Part shown: in pieces, positions 35,144 to 44,295 of the stretch
Layout of the letters: each line of letters begins with the position of its first letter
How positions within the stretch are numbered: position 1 is the first letter of the stretch
Assembly (NCBI RefSeq): GCF_030813055.1
Contig: NZ_JAUSTW010000007.1
Span: 248,001-312,000 of the forward strand
Length of the DNA stretch: 64,000 bases
DNA from: Neobacillus ginsengisoli
GTDB taxonomy: Bacteria; Bacillota; Bacilli; Bacillales_B; DSM-18226
Direction of reading: 5' to 3'
Notes under the pieces: generated by a model
What the model was told of the DNA's origin: nothing
The model's database searches: none
The model's input: the letters and a program-made list of their open reading frames with translations, nothing else
Program-made: the position numbers and the translations under genes

Positions 35144-36436
35144 TTAAATCTGTCTCCAAGGGCTGCGAACTACATTTGTTTGGTTGCGGTCTGGTCCGAC
35201 AGAGAAAGTTGTTAATGGAATCCCTGTGAGTTGTGTGACACGTTCTACATAATGCCGGGCATTAACAGGTAGTTCATCTAATGATTTGCAGCCTGTAATA
35301 TCTTCTGTCCAGCCTGGCAGTTCTTCATAAACAGGTTCACACTCAGCTAATACCTTTAGGCTTGCCGGATATTCTGTAATATGTTCACCTTTGTAGCTAT
35401 AAGCAGTACAAATCTTTAGTGTTTCAATACCTGTTAAAACGTCAATTGAATTGAGGGACAGGTCCGTTAAACCGCTAACGCGGCGGGCATGACGGACAAC
35501 GACGCTGTCAAACCAGCCGACACGGCGGGGACGTCCTGTTGTTGTACCATACTCGCGTCCTACTTCACGAATCTGATTACCGATTTCATTATTTAATTCC
35601 GTAGGGAATGGTCCGTCACCGACACGGGAAGTGTACGCTTTACAAACACCGACCACATGGGTAATTTTAGATGGACCAACGCCGGAACCGATGGTTACTC
35701 CGCCGGCAACCGGATTAGATGAAGTAACAAATGGGTATGTCCCTTGGTCAATATCAAGCATGACGCCTTGTGCGCCTTCGAAAAGAACACGCTTGCCTTC
35801 GTCCAAAGCATCATTTAACACAACAGATGTATCACAAACATATTGCTTAAATTGTTGCCCATATTCATAATACTCGTCTAAAATATCTTCTTTCTTAAAA
35901 CCTGTCGTCTCATAAATCCGTTCGAACAAGCGATTTTTCTCTGCAAGGTTTTGCTCAAGCTTTTCTTCAAACACATCACGTTCCAATAGATCCGCAATTC
36001 GGATTCCGACACGTGCTGCTTTGTCCATATAAGCAGGGCCAATCCCCTTTTTGGTCGTTCCGATTTTATTTGCACCTTTACGATCCTCTTCCACTTCATC
36101 GAGCTTTAAGTGGTAAGGTAGAATTACATGGGCACGATTACTAATACGTAAGTTATCTGTAGTAATCCCTTTTTCATGTAAGTAAGCCAATTCTGCAATA
36201 AGTGCCTTAGGGTCGACAACCATTCCATTACCGATGACGCAAATTTTTTCTTTATAAAAAATCCCTGATGGAATTAAATGCAATTTGTAGGTTTCGCCAT
36301 TAAACTGAATGGTGTGACCTGCATTATTGCCTCCTTGATAACGGGCAATCGTTTCTGCATTTTCAGAAAGAAAATCCGTTATTTTTCCCTTTCCTTCGTC
36401 TCCCCACTGTGTACCAACAACCACAACTGATGACAT
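35144..36436 (-). CDS. purA: Adenylosuccinate synthetase
   Basis: A 430-residue enzyme joining IMP and aspartate with GTP to make adenylosuccinate, the first AMP-specific step. GTP-loop [10 protein letters not shown] at about 12-21, the IMP/GTP segments [10 protein letters not shown] and [17 protein letters not shown], and the C-terminal GPDRNQT motif are present. The start is ATG 36436 after GGAGGTG; an upstream ATG at 36445 overlaps that site. Two PurR-type boxes lie upstream, so adenine repression is expected. Confidence 0.97.
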   Translation of the reverse strand: MSSVVVVGTQWGDEGKGKITDFLSENAETIARYQGGNNAGHTIQFNGETYKLHLIPSGIFYKEKICVIGNGMVVDPKALIAELAYLHEKGITTDNLRISNRAHVILPYHLKLDEVEEDRKGANKIGTTKKGIGPAYMDKAARVGIRIADLLERDVFEEKLEQNLAEKNRLFERIYETTGFKKEDILDEYYEYGQQFKQYVCDTSVVLNDALDEGKRVLFEGAQGVMLDIDQGTYPFVTSSNPVAGGVTIGSGVGPSKITHVVGVCKAYTSRVGDGPFPTELNNEIGNQIREVGREYGTTTGRPRRVGWFDSVVVRHARRVSGLTDLSLNSIDVLTGIETLKICTAYSYKGEHITEYPASLKVLAECEPVYEELPGWTEDITGCKSLDELPVNARHYVERVTQLTGIPLTTFSVGPDRNQTNVVRSPWRQI

Positions 36437-36492
36437 TAAAGGCACCTCCGAAATTTATGCTTCAATTTAATTTTCTAATTTAATCCATAGAT

Positions 36493-36522
36493 AGTTTACC
36501 AATTATTCGGTGAGAAAGTCAA
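36493..36522 (-). promoter_or_regulatory. purA promoter
   Basis: TTGACT (36517-36522) and TAAACT (36493-36498) on the minus strand, 18-bp spacing. Confidence 0.6.
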
Positions 36523-36524
36523 CA

Positions 36525-36570
36525 AAACACGAACATTTTATATAAAGCTATAAAAATATGTTCGTAAAAT
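36525..36570. promoter_or_regulatory. Pair of inverted PurBoxes
   Basis: AAACACGAACATT and ATATGTTCGTAAAAT are inverted copies with about 17 bp between, matching the PurR box AWWWCCGAACWWT with one change (ACGAAC), just upstream of the purA promoter. Confidence 0.7.
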
Positions 36571-36588
36571 ACTAATTTAGAACTATAT

Positions 36589-36623
36589 CAAAAAGGCTAG
36601 CCTCTAAAATTCAGGCTAGCCTA
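36589..36623 (-). terminator. Terminator of dnaC
   Basis: AGGCTAGCCT repeated inverted with a minus-strand T-run. Confidence 0.85.
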
Positions 36624-36630
36624 ATCCTAT

Positions 36631-37995
36631 TTATGCTCCAGGAGGGACGGCAGAATCATCAAAGCGCCTCTCCAAGTTGACGAATTTATTATATTCCTTT
36701 ACGAATGCCAGCTGTACCGTTCCGGTCGGACCATTACGCTGCTTGGCAATAATGATTTCAATAATGTTCTTAGCTTCGGATTCCTTATCATAATAGTCAT
36801 CACGATATAGGAATGCAACGATATCAGCGTCCTGCTCGATACTACCTGATTCACGGATATCGGACATCATCGGACGCTTATCCTGACGCTGCTCGACACC
36901 ACGCGAAAGCTGAGAAAGGGCAATGACAGGCACTTGAAGCTCACGGGCTAACTGTTTTAATGACCTGGAAATTTCGGATACTTCCTGCTGGCGGTTTTCA
37001 CCGGACCGGCCGCTCCCTAAAATTAGCTGCAAATAGTCGATTAAAATCATTCCTAAGCCGTGCTCTTGCTTTAATCGACGGCATTTGGAACGAATATCGC
37101 TGATTCTCACACCAGGAGTATCATCAATAAAGATCCCACTGCTTGCAAGACTTCCCATCGCCATCGTCAGCTTGCCCCAGTCTTCATCGGTCAGTGACCC
37201 AGTACGAAGCCTTTGGGCATCGATATTTCCTTCAGCACATAAGAGACGCATAACTAGCTGCTCAGCGCCCATCTCAAGACTGAAGATTGCAATATTTTCA
37301 CCTGTTTTTTTGGCAACATTTTGGGCAATATTTAAAGCAAACGCTGTTTTACCTACAGAAGGACGGGCGCCGACAATGATTAAGTCATTGCGCTGGAATC
37401 CTGCTGTCATCCGGTCAAGTTCAACAAATCCAGTCTCAAGCCCGGTAATATCACCAACCCGGTTATGCATGAGCTCAATATTGTCATACGTACGCACAAG
37501 AACATCCTTAATGTTGTGGAAAGCACCGGCATTCTTCCTTTGTGCCACTTCCAGGATGCTTTTTTCCGCTTCACTTAATAATGCTTCTACTTCATCCTCA
37601 CGGGAATACCCATCGGAGGCAATTCCGGTAGCCGTCCGAATTAAGCGTCTTAATAAGGACTTTTCTTCTACTATTCTAGCATAATATTCAATATTTGCAG
37701 CCGTCGGAACCGAGCCGGCAAGATCGCTTAAATAACTGACACCGCCTGTATCTTCTAATAGCTTTGCAGCGGCAAGCTCCTCGGTAACGGTGATAAGGTC
37801 AACTGCCTTACCAAGGTCGTTCAGCTTTAGCATCACATTAAAGATTTTTTGGTGGGCAGCACGGTAAAAGTCTTCAGGGATTAAGATTTCAGAAGCCATT
37901 GTTAATGAAGATGGTTCCAGGAATATAGCACCTAGAACAGCCTGTTCAGCTTCAATGTTTTGAGGGGGCAGGCGGTCTGCATATAAATCGCTCAT
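36631..37995 (-). CDS. dnaC: Replicative DNA helicase DnaC (DnaB family)
   Basis: A 454-residue hexameric 5'-3' helicase, named DnaC in Bacillus. The N-terminal helical domain (1-150) contacts primase; the RecA-like domain has Walker A GARPSVGKTAFALNIA (about 209-224), Walker B LILIDYLQL and the KQRNGPTGTVQLAF C-terminal motif. It unwinds DNA ahead of the replication fork after loading by DnaA, DnaB, DnaD and DnaI. It lies downstream of rplI in the usual order. Confidence 0.97.
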   Translation of the reverse strand: MSDLYADRLPPQNIEAEQAVLGAIFLEPSSLTMASEILIPEDFYRAAHQKIFNVMLKLNDLGKAVDLITVTEELAAAKLLEDTGGVSYLSDLAGSVPTAANIEYYARIVEEKSLLRRLIRTATGIASDGYSREDEVEALLSEAEKSILEVAQRKNAGAFHNIKDVLVRTYDNIELMHNRVGDITGLETGFVELDRMTAGFQRNDLIIVGARPSVGKTAFALNIAQNVAKKTGENIAIFSLEMGAEQLVMRLLCAEGNIDAQRLRTGSLTDEDWGKLTMAMGSLASSGIFIDDTPGVRISDIRSKCRRLKQEHGLGMILIDYLQLILGSGRSGENRQQEVSEISRSLKQLARELQVPVIALSQLSRGVEQRQDKRPMMSDIRESGSIEQDADIVAFLYRDDYYDKESEAKNIIEIIIAKQRNGPTGTVQLAFVKEYNKFVNLERRFDDSAVPPGA

Positions 37996-38057
37996 ATATC
38001 AAAAACCTCCTATTTAGAGGATCATTTATTAAAGAATTAAAACTATCATATCTCAAA

Positions 38058-38092
38058 AAGAAAAAAGTGACCAGTTCATACCGATCACATCA
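38058..38092 (-). terminator. Probable terminator after rplI
   Basis: GTGATCGG...CTGGTCAC hairpin followed by T6 on the minus strand. Confidence 0.55.
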
Positions 38093-38147
38093 CTTGTTTA
38101 ACATTTATTATTTTAACATGTTTGTCAGGAAATTCGAACTGGCAAAT

Positions 38148-38597
38148 TTAGTTTCCTTCTTTAACATGAACTGTTAATGTTGCTGTTACATCATGATAAA
38201 GCTTCACAGGAATCTTGGTGTGGCCAAGCGTACGAATTGCATCCGTCAATTCCATTTTCCGCTTGTCAATTTTAATGCCATGCTTCTTTTGCAGTTCTTC
38301 GGCAATTTGCTTTGTTGTAATAGAACCGAATAATCTGCCGCCTTCACCTGCTTTAGCTGTTAACTCCACCGTAATTTTATCCACTACTTCTTTTAATTTT
38401 TTCGCTTCAGCAAGCTCTTCGGCTGCAAGCTTTTCTTCTTTCTTCTTTTGCGCATCCAGTGTACTGATATTTGTCTGATTCGCTTCTTGCGCCAGGCCCT
38501 GCTTGATTAAAAAATTATGCGCATAGCCATCGGCAACATTCTTGACCTCACCTTTTTTACCTTTACCTTTAACATCTTTTAGAAAAATTACTTTCAT
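38148..38597 (-). CDS. rplI: 50S ribosomal protein L9
   Basis: A 149-residue L9 with the N-terminal 23S-binding domain ([18 protein letters not shown]), the long charged connecting helix (40-75) and the C-terminal domain ([19 protein letters not shown]). Standard length. Its start overlaps the gdpP stop by 4 bp, giving translational coupling. Confidence 0.97.
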   Translation of the reverse strand: MKVIFLKDVKGKGKKGEVKNVADGYAHNFLIKQGLAQEANQTNISTLDAQKKKEEKLAAEELAEAKKLKEVVDKITVELTAKAGEGGRLFGSITTKQIAEELQKKHGIKIDKRKMELTDAIRTLGHTKIPVKLYHDVTATLTVHVKEGN

Positions 38598-40567
38598 TCC
38601 TTTTTCACTCCTTCAAAATAATCATCAATTGCCAGCTTTAATTGCGCTTCTGTTTCTTCAATTGTCAGCCCTGAAATCTGAGTGGCGGCATTTGTTAGAT
38701 GGCCTCCGCCTTTGAGGCTTTCCATAATGATCTGGACATTGACTTTTCCCAAAGACCTGGCACTTATTCCAATTACTTCTTCGCTGCGCTTCGATATCAC
38801 AAAGGAAGCTATCACACTATCCATCGTTAACAACGTATCTGCCGCTTGAGCGATCATTACTTGATCATGGTATTCATCTTCATTTCCTTTGGCAATCGCA
38901 ATACCTTCCCGATAAAAGGAAGCAGATTCTATTAACTTTGACCTTTTTATATACGTTTCTACATCTTCCCTCAAAAACTTTTGAACAAGAATGGTATCAG
39001 CACCCTGGCCCCGTAAATAGGCAGCAGCATCAAAGGTCCGTGCACCGGTCCGTAATGTAAAGCTTTTGGTATCGACAATAATACCCGCTAAAAGTGCTGT
39101 AGCTTCAATCATTTCAATTTTACCGCGTTTTGGCTGATATTCAAGAAACTCCGTTACCAATTCCGCAGTTGAGGATGCATATGGTTCCATATAAACAAGT
39201 AAAGGATTTTTGATAAAATCCTCACCGCGGCGATGATGGTCAATTACCACGACATTATCGATTTTATTTAACAATCGCTCATCCATTACTAAAGAAGGCT
39301 TATGTGTGTCGACAATGACAAGCAACGTTTTATCCGTTGCAATGTCTAAAGCTTCTTCAGGACCGATAAAGTGTGCAAATAATTGTTCCTGGTTACGGAT
39401 TTCTTCCATTAGCCGCTGCACACCGGTATCCATTTCCTGAAAATTAACAACGATATAGGCGTCCTTGAGATTCATCTGTGCCACTTTATAAATACCGATT
39501 GATGAACCGATTGAATCCATGTCAGGATTCTTATGTCCCATGATAATCACTTTATCACTTGCAGTAATAAGATCCTTCAATGCGTGAGAAATAACCCGGG
39601 CTCTTACTCTTGTCCGTTTTTCAATCGGGTTTGTTTTCCCGCCGAAGAATTTCACCTTGCCATTTGGCTGTTTGATGGCCACCTGATCACCGCCCCGGCC
39701 TAAAGCTAAATCAAGGCTTGACTGAGCAAGGATTCCCAGTTCCGGCAAGGAAGATAAACCTGCGCCAACCCCGATGCTTAAGGTAAAGGACACATTTTGT
39801 TTTGATGTCATTTCTCTTACATCATCAAGAATCGAAAACTTTCCTTTTTCAAGAAGCTGAAGAATTCCTTCATTAAAAACGGCAATAAACCGTTCTGAGG
39901 AAATTCTTTTGATGAAAATCCCATTATCCTGAGCCCATTTATTCAAAATTGAAGTGACCATGTTATTGATGCTTCCGCGCATCTGGTCATCCATTCCTTG
40001 GGTTAAATCATCATAATTGTCTAAAAAGATAATTGCAATAGCCGTTCGCTCTTCATGATACATTTTTTCAATTTCAGTTTGCTCTGTTACATCAAAAAAG
40101 TAAAGTAATCGTTCCTCACGTTTATGTATCACGCGAAATTTCCGGTCATGCAGTGTAATAATTTCTGTTTCTACTTCCTGTTTAATTAATGGAATAAGGG
40201 CGTCTGCAATATCATAAAGTGATCTTCCTACCAGTGTATCCTCATCAAAGCACGATGAAAGAAAGGGATTTGTCCACTCAATATAATACTCATCATTAAT
40301 CAACATAATCCCAATCGGCATTTCCATAAGAGCTTCTTCGCCAACTCGTTTCACCCGATAGGAAAGGGTGGAGATGTATTCCTCCATTTCCTTCCTCTGA
40401 CGCTGCTCAATGACAAACATATAATAGATAGGGAAAAACATTAATAACAGTCCGGCCAAACTTAAAATCCTGTTATATAGGAATAGGATGATGAGCAGCA
40501 CCACTGTAACGCCAACTAACCCGTAAAAAGGGTAGCGAATCGACCGCTTTTCTAAAAATGCAGGCAA
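38594..40567 (-). CDS. gdpP: Cyclic-di-AMP phosphodiesterase GdpP
   Basis: A 657-residue membrane enzyme that hydrolyses c-di-AMP to pApA. Two N-terminal helices (about 15-50), a PAS-like domain (about 80-150), a degenerate GGDEF domain (about 170-300), then the catalytic DHH ([26 protein letters not shown]) and DHHA1 domains ending in [16 protein letters not shown]. It sets c-di-AMP levels, linked to wall stress and potassium. It lies between yybS and rplI as in B. subtilis (yybT). Confidence 0.96.
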   Translation of the reverse strand: MPAFLEKRSIRYPFYGLVGVTVVLLIILFLYNRILSLAGLLLMFFPIYYMFVIEQRQRKEMEEYISTLSYRVKRVGEEALMEMPIGIMLINDEYYIEWTNPFLSSCFDEDTLVGRSLYDIADALIPLIKQEVETEIITLHDRKFRVIHKREERLLYFFDVTEQTEIEKMYHEERTAIAIIFLDNYDDLTQGMDDQMRGSINNMVTSILNKWAQDNGIFIKRISSERFIAVFNEGILQLLEKGKFSILDDVREMTSKQNVSFTLSIGVGAGLSSLPELGILAQSSLDLALGRGGDQVAIKQPNGKVKFFGGKTNPIEKRTRVRARVISHALKDLITASDKVIIMGHKNPDMDSIGSSIGIYKVAQMNLKDAYIVVNFQEMDTGVQRLMEEIRNQEQLFAHFIGPEEALDIATDKTLLVIVDTHKPSLVMDERLLNKIDNVVVIDHHRRGEDFIKNPLLVYMEPYASSTAELVTEFLEYQPKRGKIEMIEATALLAGIIVDTKSFTLRTGARTFDAAAYLRGQGADTILVQKFLREDVETYIKRSKLIESASFYREGIAIAKGNEDEYHDQVMIAQAADTLLTMDSVIASFVISKRSEEVIGISARSLGKVNVQIIMESLKGGGHLTNAATQISGLTIEETEAQLKLAIDDYFEGVKKE

Positions 40568-40593
40568 AGTTTTCAGCTCCTAAACAGTAGTCA

Positions 40594-41538
40594 TCATTCT
40601 TTTTTAACAAAACGCTTTCTTAAATCAAAGCCTAAGTCCATTATACCTAATATCCCTACGATATAAAGCAAAAATGGAATCACGAATGAGATAATAGCGA
40701 TCGGGATGGAAGCTGATTTTGCCATTCCTCTTTGATGGAAGAAAAAGAACAGTAATGAAAATCCTTGGATGACCATTAAAAAAAATAAGATATAGGTAAG
40801 ATTTAGTAACGCGCTATGCCAATAGGTTCCAACCTGGGGATGTACCAACAAGCTTGCTGCCATCGTAAATAGATAGTACCATAATAAGCTTCTTGGCAAA
40901 GAAATATCTCGAAAAGCTTTCAAATTCTCATATTTGACTCCAAAACGCTTTAAAATCGGAAAGGAAACGACTTGAATAATCATGACGGCGAAAAAAGAAG
41001 TAATAACAAACAATGTTGGAATAAGGGTCTTTACTAAATTTAATCCCGAATTCATTTGATCCAGCATTTTTTTATAATCACCTGGCTGGCCCATTTTCTT
41101 GACCATGTCAGCGGACATATTCATAGAGCTTCGTACAAGATCAATCATCTGCTGAATCATATCAACATGGAAAAAGTAAATACTTACAATATAAATCACG
41201 ATAAAATTTGCCAAAAAGACCAATGAACCTGAAATGAATATCGTGATACTGTTTTTCCTTTTTTGAATAAGCATTCCCATCACTGCACCCGTTAACCCAT
41301 AGGGAATGGTTATAGGCAGTGATAGGATTGATCCCACAAGAAATGAAAGTAATAAGGAAGCGATCACGAAAACGGCCGTACTTTTCCAGTCATTTTTTGC
41401 AGCAAATAACATAAAGGGCACAGGTAAAAATAAATTGATGACCATGCCAATTACCGGGATATAAAATGTTATTAATAACAGAACGGAAAATACAGCTAAA
41501 AGAATGGCTCCTTCTGTTAGTTTACGAATATTTTTCAC
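40594..41538 (-). CDS. yybS: DUF2232 membrane protein YybS
   Basis: A 314-residue polytopic membrane protein with about eight helices. The start MKNIRKLTEGAILL (GTG 41538 with AGAGGTG upstream) matches the family start better than the TTG at 41562. It is always found next to gdpP in Bacillus; its function is unknown, possibly linked to c-di-AMP signalling or transport. Confidence 0.9.
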   Translation of the reverse strand: MKNIRKLTEGAILLAVFSVLLLITFYIPVIGMVINLFLPVPFMLFAAKNDWKSTAVFVIASLLLSFLVGSILSLPITIPYGLTGAVMGMLIQKRKNSITIFISGSLVFLANFIVIYIVSIYFFHVDMIQQMIDLVRSSMNMSADMVKKMGQPGDYKKMLDQMNSGLNLVKTLIPTLFVITSFFAVMIIQVVSFPILKRFGVKYENLKAFRDISLPRSLLWYYLFTMAASLLVHPQVGTYWHSALLNLTYILFFLMVIQGFSLLFFFFHQRGMAKSASIPIAIISFVIPFLLYIVGILGIMDLGFDLRKRFVKKE

Positions 41539-41617
41539 TAGTTCACCTCTAAATTTATTCAATCCTCATCATTTAATTTTAGCCAGATATCGGCAGCTAT
41601 TCAACAAAATCGATAAG

Positions 41618-41653
41618 AAAAAAGACAGCAAGGATCATACCTTACTGCCTTTC
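41618..41653 (-). terminator. Terminator of the rpsF-ssb-rpsR operon
   Basis: GGCAGTAAGG...CCTTGCTGTC with T6 on the minus strand. Confidence 0.8.
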
Positions 41654-41659
41654 CTTCTA

Positions 41660-41908
41660 TTATTCCCCTGCAACGTATGGTAATAATGCCATCGTACGTG
41701 CACGTTTAATCGCAACAGATAATTTCCGTTGGTATTTAGCGTGTGTACCTGTTACACGGCGCGGTAAAATCTTTCCGCGCTCAGAAATGAATTTTTTTAG
41801 TAAATCCACGTCTTTATAATCGATATTGGTAATACCATGTGATGTGAAATAGCATACTTTCCGGCGTTTTGCACGTTTGCCGCCGCCTCTGCGTTCTCCC
41901 ATTGCCAT
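41660..41908 (-). CDS. rpsR: 30S ribosomal protein S18
   Basis: An 82-residue basic protein with the S18 core [20 protein letters not shown] and [20 protein letters not shown]. Binds 16S rRNA with S6. It is last in the rpsF-ssb-rpsR operon, 53 bp after ssb. Confidence 0.97.
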   Translation of the reverse strand: MAMGERRGGGKRAKRRKVCYFTSHGITNIDYKDVDLLKKFISERGKILPRRVTGTHAKYQRKLSVAIKRARTMALLPYVAGE

Positions 41909-41961
41909 GAATATTCCCCTCCTTCATTATTCTTATAGTTTACCGTTCATGAATGTTTTCT

Positions 41962-42480
41962 TTAAAATGGCAGATCGTCATCAGAGATGTCAATTTGGCC
42001 ATTTCCTGCAAACGGATCTTCATCCATTCGTGTAAAACCTTTATTTTGGTTTTGATTCGGACGTTGATTCTGATTGCCGCCGCCATAGGAATTGCCTTGC
42101 GGTTCCCGAGGAGGAGCTCCGTAATAATCGTTATCCGTCCTGCCTCCGCCTCCGGAAGAGTTTTTAGGTTCCAGGAATTGTACACTTTCTGCTAAAACCT
42201 CTGTAACATAGACACGCTTACCGTCTTGTCCTTCATAGTTACGGGTTTGAATACGGCCATCAACGCCCGCCATGCTGCCCTTTTTCAGGAAGTTTGCCAC
42301 ATTTTCTGCAGGTTTCCGCCAAACAACACAGTTAATAAAGTCTGTTTCCCGTTCACCTTGCTGATTTGAAAATGGACGGTTAACTGCTAAGGAAAAAGAT
42401 GCAACAGGAACCCCATTTGGTGTATAACGCAGTTCAGGGTCTTTCGTTAAACGGCCGACAAGTACGACACGATTCATCAT
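41962..42480 (-). CDS. ssb: Single-stranded DNA-binding protein
   Basis: A 172-residue protein: OB fold (1-105, [20 protein letters not shown]), a Gly/Gln/Asn-rich disordered linker, and the acidic C-terminal tip DISDDDLPF that binds partner proteins. It coats single-stranded DNA at forks and recombination sites. ATG 42480 lies nine bases after AAGGAG. Confidence 0.97.
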   Translation of the reverse strand: MMNRVVLVGRLTKDPELRYTPNGVPVASFSLAVNRPFSNQQGERETDFINCVVWRKPAENVANFLKKGSMAGVDGRIQTRNYEGQDGKRVYVTEVLAESVQFLEPKNSSGGGGRTDNDYYGAPPREPQGNSYGGGNQNQRPNQNQNKGFTRMDEDPFAGNGQIDISDDDLPF

Positions 42481-42510
42481 CAGAATCAACTCCTTTTCTT
42501 CCGGCACAAA

Positions 42511-42526
42511 TGTTTCATGTGAAACA
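42511..42526. other. parS-like site (one mismatch)
   Basis: TGTTTCATGTGAAACA differs from the consensus by one central base (C to T), in the rpsF-ssb gap. Confidence 0.65.
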
Positions 42527-42555
42527 TCTGCATTGGAGAAATTAAATTTTTTATA

Positions 42556-42843
42556 TTATTGTTCTTCTTTGATTACGATATGGCGAATGATATCTTCGTT
42601 GATTTTTGCTAAACGTGAGAATTCCTGTACAGCAGCAGCCGAAGATGTTGTTTTAGCGATTTGGTAGTATCCGTCGCGGAAATCATTGATTTCGTATGCA
42701 AGACGGCGTTTGCCCCAATCTTTCGTTTCTGCAGTTTCCGCACCATTTTCAAGAAGAATGTTGTTAAAGCGTTCAACAAGAGCTTTCTTTGCTTCCTCTT
42801 CAATATTTGGGCGGATGATGTACATAACTTCGTACTTTTTCAT
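42556..42843 (-). CDS. rpsF: 30S ribosomal protein S6
   Basis: A 95-residue S6 with the family start [17 protein letters not shown] and central [19 protein letters not shown]. Pairs with S18 on 16S rRNA. First gene of the rpsF-ssb-rpsR operon; the start follows AGGAGGTGA. Confidence 0.97.
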   Translation of the reverse strand: MKKYEVMYIIRPNIEEEAKKALVERFNNILLENGAETAETKDWGKRRLAYEINDFRDGYYQIAKTTSSAAAVQEFSRLAKINEDIIRHIVIKEEQ

Positions 42844-42867
42844 CACTGTCACCTCCTTTTGGTCTAA

Positions 42868-42890
42868 GCGGTCCACGAATGGACAAGGAG
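42868..42890 (-). promoter_or_regulatory. Possible S6:S18 leader hairpin
   Basis: TTGTCCATTCGTGGACCGC on the minus strand folds as a short hairpin with a CCG side, like the ribosomal S6:S18 mRNA leader that mimics the rRNA site. Confidence 0.45.
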
Positions 42891-42916
42891 CAATATTTCA
42901 TTACTCGCAAGTAAAA

Positions 42917-42945
42917 AGTATAGCATAAGTGCTGCTGAGAATCAA
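42917..42945 (-). promoter_or_regulatory. rpsF operon promoter
   Basis: TTGATT, 17 bp, then TGCTATACT (extended -10) on the minus strand: a strong SigA promoter. Confidence 0.82.
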
Positions 42946-42977
42946 TGTTCTTCACGGTTTCGCCACTTTTTAGGATC

Positions 42978-43005
42978 TAAAAAACTCTGCAAAAATGCAG
43001 AGCTT
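42978..43005 (-). terminator. Terminator after ychF
   Basis: CTCTGCATTTTTGCAGAG followed by T6 on the minus strand. Confidence 0.8.
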
Positions 43006-43027
43006 AAATTAATATGATTTATACACT

Positions 43028-43068
43028 TTGAGAACGATCCAGCTCCAGCGCCTAGCCCCTCGAGGTCA
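43028..43068 (-). repeat. Partial copy of the Bacillus CAGCGCCTAG repeat
   Basis: CCAGCTCCAGCGCCTAGCCC then CTCGAGGTCAC lies directly after ychF and matches the start of the larger copy at 58.46 kb (TAGCTCCAGCGCCTAG). Confidence 0.7.
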
Positions 43069-43071
43069 CTT

Positions 43072-44172
43072 TTATACGTTAAAACGGAAATGAATAACAT
43101 CGCCGTCTCTGACTATATATTCTTTTCCTTCTAAGCGTACTTTTCCTGCTTCTTTCGCAGCGTTATAACTGCCTGCAGCTAATAAATCATCGTAAGAAAC
43201 GGTTTCAGCACGAATAAATCCGCGTTCAAAATCGGAGTGAATGACTCCGGCACACTGAGGAGCCTTCATTCCATTCCTGAACGTCCAAGCACGCACTTCC
43301 TGCACGCCTGCGGTAAAGTAGGTTGCTAAACCAAGCAAGCTATAAGCAGCCCGAATTAATTGATCAAGACCTGACTCTTCGATACCGAGCTCAGATAGGA
43401 ACATTGCTTTTTCTTCCCCTTCAAGCTCAGCAATTTCTTCCTCAATTTTGGCACAAATCACGATTACCTGTGCATTATCAGCAGCAGCAAACTCTCGGAC
43501 CTTTTGAACATATTCGTTTCCAGATGGATCGGCAATATCATCTTCACTAACATTTGCCACATATAGGACAGGCTTTATTGTTAAAAGATGGAGGTGTTTA
43601 ACCAATTTCATTTGCTCTTCCGTAAAATCAACAGTACGGGCAGGTTTTTCTGCTTCAAAGGCATCACGGAGCATTGCAAGTACTTCAAATTCCGCAGCTG
43701 CATCTTTGTCTTTCTGCTTGGCCAATTTTTCAACACGGCTAATTCGCTTTTCAACGGATTCCATATCAGCAAGAATTAATTCCAGGTTGATTGTTTCAAT
43801 ATCATCGATTGGATCGACTTTACCGGACACATGGGTAATATTATCGTCCGCAAAGCAACGGACTACCTGGCAGATGGCATCTACATCACGGATATGTGAA
43901 AGGAATTTATTTCCTAATCCCTCACCTTTACTTGCACCTTTTACAATACCTGCAATATCGGTAAATTCAAAAGCGGTTGGGACCGTTTTTTTCGGTTGAA
44001 CAAGCTCGGTTAATTTTTGTAAACGATGGTCGGGAACTTCAACGATTCCTACATTGGGATCGATTGTACAGAAAGGGTAGTTTGCGGATTCAGCCCCTGC
44101 TTGGGTAATTGCATTAAATAAAGTAGACTTACCGACATTCGGCAATCCTACGATACCAGCTGTTAAAGCCAT
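43072..44172 (-). CDS. ychF: Redox-regulated ATPase YchF (Obg-like)
   Basis: A 366-residue P-loop protein: G1 GLPNVGKSTLFNAIT at 8-22, G3 DIAGIVKGASKGEGLGN, a coiled-coil insert, and a C-terminal TGS domain (about 280-366, MKAPQCAGVIHSDFERGFI). The altered G4 motif makes the family prefer ATP over GTP. It binds ribosomes and affects translation and stress. Position next to rpsF is conserved (yyaF). Confidence 0.96.
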   Translation of the reverse strand: MALTAGIVGLPNVGKSTLFNAITQAGAESANYPFCTIDPNVGIVEVPDHRLQKLTELVQPKKTVPTAFEFTDIAGIVKGASKGEGLGNKFLSHIRDVDAICQVVRCFADDNITHVSGKVDPIDDIETINLELILADMESVEKRISRVEKLAKQKDKDAAAEFEVLAMLRDAFEAEKPARTVDFTEEQMKLVKHLHLLTIKPVLYVANVSEDDIADPSGNEYVQKVREFAAADNAQVIVICAKIEEEIAELEGEEKAMFLSELGIEESGLDQLIRAAYSLLGLATYFTAGVQEVRAWTFRNGMKAPQCAGVIHSDFERGFIRAETVSYDDLLAAGSYNAAKEAGKVRLEGKEYIVRDGDVIHFRFNV

Positions 44173-44260
44173 TTACTTCACTCCTCAGAAAAAAAAATCT
44201 ATTTAAATAATATTAGTTCAAAAATAATAAAAAGCCTCCCACAATTATAGGCATTTGTAA

Positions 44261-44295
44261 GAAAAAAGACAACCGCCGCTTTGCGGCGGCAGTCA
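44261..44295 (-). terminator. Terminator of yyaE
   Basis: GCCGCCGCAAAGCGGCGG with a T-run on the minus strand; it overlaps the yyaE stop region. Confidence 0.88.
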
